Below, piece after piece: positions 6,402 through 7,203 of a stretch of 7,203 nucleotides of DNA. The notes under the pieces were generated by a model. The model did not search any database. It saw nothing but the letters and a program-made list of their open reading frames with translations, and had not been told where the DNA came from. The stretch's first letter is position 1; each line of letters begins with the position of its first letter. Source of the DNA: Syntrophaceae bacterium UBA4059 (GTDB lineage Bacteria > Desulfobacterota > Syntrophia > Syntrophales > Smithellaceae); the NCBI GenBank assembly GCA_002382045.1, contig DFZJ01000034.1, forward strand, positions 1 to 7,203. The letters run 5' to 3'. The position numbers were made by a program, and so were the translations under genes.

Positions 6402-7113
6402 ATTTCCCCTCCAGCTCCTTAATTCTTGCTTTGAGCTCGGCCATCTTCAGTTCCCGGCCGACAAAGACGCGATTCAGTTCTTCCAGATGGGCAACGACGT
6501 CTTTCAGCTCAGCGGTCCGTTCGGCAACTTTTTTTTCCAACTGTTCGTTAAGTTGCCTGATATTTTCTTCAGCAGCTTTGCGCAGGGCAATGTCCCGCAC
6601 AAGCTCGCTATTGGTTCGTTCCAACTCCTCCATCTTGGCCTCCAGCTTGCGAACCAGCACCTCATTGTATTGCTTCAGAAAAACGGAATTTTCTTCGCGC
6701 GCTTCAACAGGCAGGGCGGATGACGCGGCGGATGAATTTTCGACCAGACGAAAGGCCTCCCCGATGAGTTTCAGGAATACATCCGGTTCCGCGGGTTTCA
6801 CGATAAACTGTTGGGCCCCGAGGCCAAGCGCAAATACCCGGTCCCGCTCATCGGTGTAGGTGGCGGTATAGAAGATAAACGGGATCGGCTTCAGGCGTTC
6901 ATCCCTCATCCATTCGCGGCACAGGGTAAATCCGTCCATCACCGGCATCAGAATGTCGGCAATGATCAGGTCCGGCGGATTTTGTTGCGCCTTCTCCAGC
7001 GCGTCGGCGCCATGAATGGCGGTGATAATCTCGTAGCCGTCACCCTGCAGCAGGGCTTGCAGGAGGTAGCGGTTCTCCTCCCGGTCATCCACAATCAGAA
7101 TTCTTTCTTTCAT
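6400..7113 (-). CDS. Receiver-only response regulator with C-terminal coiled coil
   Basis: 237 residues from ATG 7113, which has AAGGAG 8 nt upstream and gives the typical receiver N-terminus MKERILIVDD. The receiver domain (about 1-122) has acidic D9/D10, phospho-acceptor Asp53 in IADILMPVMDG, Thr83 and Lys106 in IVKPAEP. After a short Ala/Ser linker, residues about 140-237 form a long charged coiled coil. It contains LNEQLEKKVAERTAEL, the linker normally found just before a HisKA domain, and ends ELKARIKELEGK. No DNA-binding, enzymatic or kinase domain follows. It probably acts by protein contact, as an adaptor or phosphate-accepting partner of the downstream kinase, whose own linker has a similar VAERT motif. 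It is 103 nt upstream of the kinase start on the same strand and probably co-transcribed with it. An in-frame GTG at 7149 lies in the leader hairpin and is less likely. Confidence 0.88.
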   Translation of the reverse strand: MKERILIVDDREENRYLLQALLQGDGYEIITAIHGADALEKAQQNPPDLIIADILMPVMDGFTLCREWMRDERLKPIPFIFYTATYTDERDRVFALGLGAQQFIVKPAEPDVFLKLIGEAFRLVENSSAASSALPVEAREENSVFLKQYNEVLVRKLEAKMEELERTNSELVRDIALRKAAEENIRQLNEQLEKKVAERTAELKDVVAHLEELNRVFVGRELKMAELKARIKELEGK

Positions 7114-7121
7114 GGGTCCTT

Positions 7122-7127
7122 CTCCTT
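7122..7127 (-). promoter_or_regulatory. Shine-Dalgarno that sets the response regulator start
   Basis: AAGGAG, 8 nt before ATG 7113-7111 on the - strand, one base away from the foot of the 18-bp hairpin at 7129-7170. It supports the MKERILIVDD start over the upstream GTG. Confidence 0.75.
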
Positions 7128-7128
7128 T

Positions 7129-7170
7129 GGGAACAATGACAGCGATCACAAAATCGCTGTCATTGTTCCC
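7129..7170. repeat. Perfect 18-bp inverted repeat in the response regulator leader
   Basis: GGGAACAATGACAGCGAT (7129-7146) and its exact reverse complement (7153-7170) flank a 6-base loop. As RNA on the - strand it would be a very stable hairpin ending one base before the SD. No T run follows on the - strand and only three T on the + strand, so it is not a classical terminator. Eleven bases of one arm (ATGACAGCGAT, 7136-7146) recur at 6308-6318 in the kinase leader. Confidence 0.85.
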
Positions 7171-7186
7171 TTTAATCCCTGTAATC
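7152..7186 (-). repeat. GATTACAG-type array, two units, upstream of the response regulator
   Basis: GATTACAGGGATT (7186-7174) and, 22 nt further on the - strand, the diverged AATGACAGCGATT (7164-7152). The second unit forms part of one arm of the 18-bp hairpin. The spacing matches the first two units of the arrays at 6346-6401 and 2605-2660. Confidence 0.6.
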
Positions 7187-7203
7187 TTTCTTCTCCAGCT
7201 CCG
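7172..7203 (-). CDS. Probable C-terminal end of an upstream gene
   Basis: One - strand frame reads ELEKKDYRD and stops at TAA (7174-7172). The DNA GAGCTGGAG followed by AA-rich sequence and GATTACAG closely parallels the end of the response regulator gene (KELEGK and its stop), so this is plausibly the coiled-coil end of a related signalling protein. Its last four residues are encoded by the repeat unit itself. Only nine codons are visible and no function can be given. Confidence 0.4.
   Translation of the reverse strand, partial: ELEKKDYRD

Noticed and set aside
7114..7149. N-terminal extension of the response regulator from GTG 7149
   Set aside because: The codon sits in the loop of the 18-bp hairpin without an SD, and receiver domains normally begin as seen from ATG 7113.
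7129..7170. The 18-bp hairpin as an intrinsic terminator
   Set aside because: No T run follows on the - strand (AAAGGAG follows) and only TTTAAT follows on the + strand.
2605..7186. The GATT arrays as a CRISPR
   Set aside because: Units are about 13 nt with 8-9 nt linkers, degenerate, only two or three per site, and no cas genes are present.

Overview
The window appears to come from a Gram-negative, environmental, signalling-rich bacterium. Three things point towards the former Deltaproteobacteria (Desulfobacterota, perhaps a Syntrophales-like anaerobe): multi-PAS kinases with 'VAERT' linkers, an HMG-CoA-lyase-like enzyme, and a DUF3141 PHA-synthase-like protein. This placement is inference from protein style, not from a marker gene.

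Layout. At the left edge is the C-terminal end of an HMG-CoA lyase-like enzyme on the + strand, followed by a weak terminator. Everything else is on the - strand. Read in transcription order from the right edge, it runs: the last codons of a probable gene that starts outside the window; a receiver-only response regulator with a long coiled-coil tail (7113-6400); a membrane PAS-PAS histidine kinase (6296-4044); a REC-PAS-HD-GYP response regulator, overlapping the kinase by 7 nt (4050-2659); and, behind its own promoter-like sequence, a DUF3141 alpha/beta-hydrolase (2486-333) that converges on the + strand gene.

How they may work together. The kinase and HD-GYP protein form a translationally coupled sensor/effector pair whose predicted output is hydrolysis of cyclic di-GMP. 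The single-domain regulator is probably an accessory receiver in the same relay. The DUF3141 protein has a PhaC-like Cys-Asp-His triad and a TerB-like C-terminal tail. Its link to the signalling genes is position only.

The most unusual content is between the genes. Each of the three - strand gaps examined begins, at or next to the stop codon of the preceding gene, with a degenerate repeat built on a 13-mer of the form GATTACAGNGATT. Copies are spaced by 22 nt and then, in the two longer arrays, by 21 nt. In the two gaps that lead into the regulator and the kinase, the array is followed by its own inverted copy, giving large stem-loops (an 18-bp perfect one at 7129-7170 and an imperfect 95-nt one at 6307-6401) that end right at the Shine-Dalgarno sequence. 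I do not recognise this element as a named family. It is the best candidate here for something undescribed.

No RNA genes, insertion sequences, CRISPR arrays or origins were seen.
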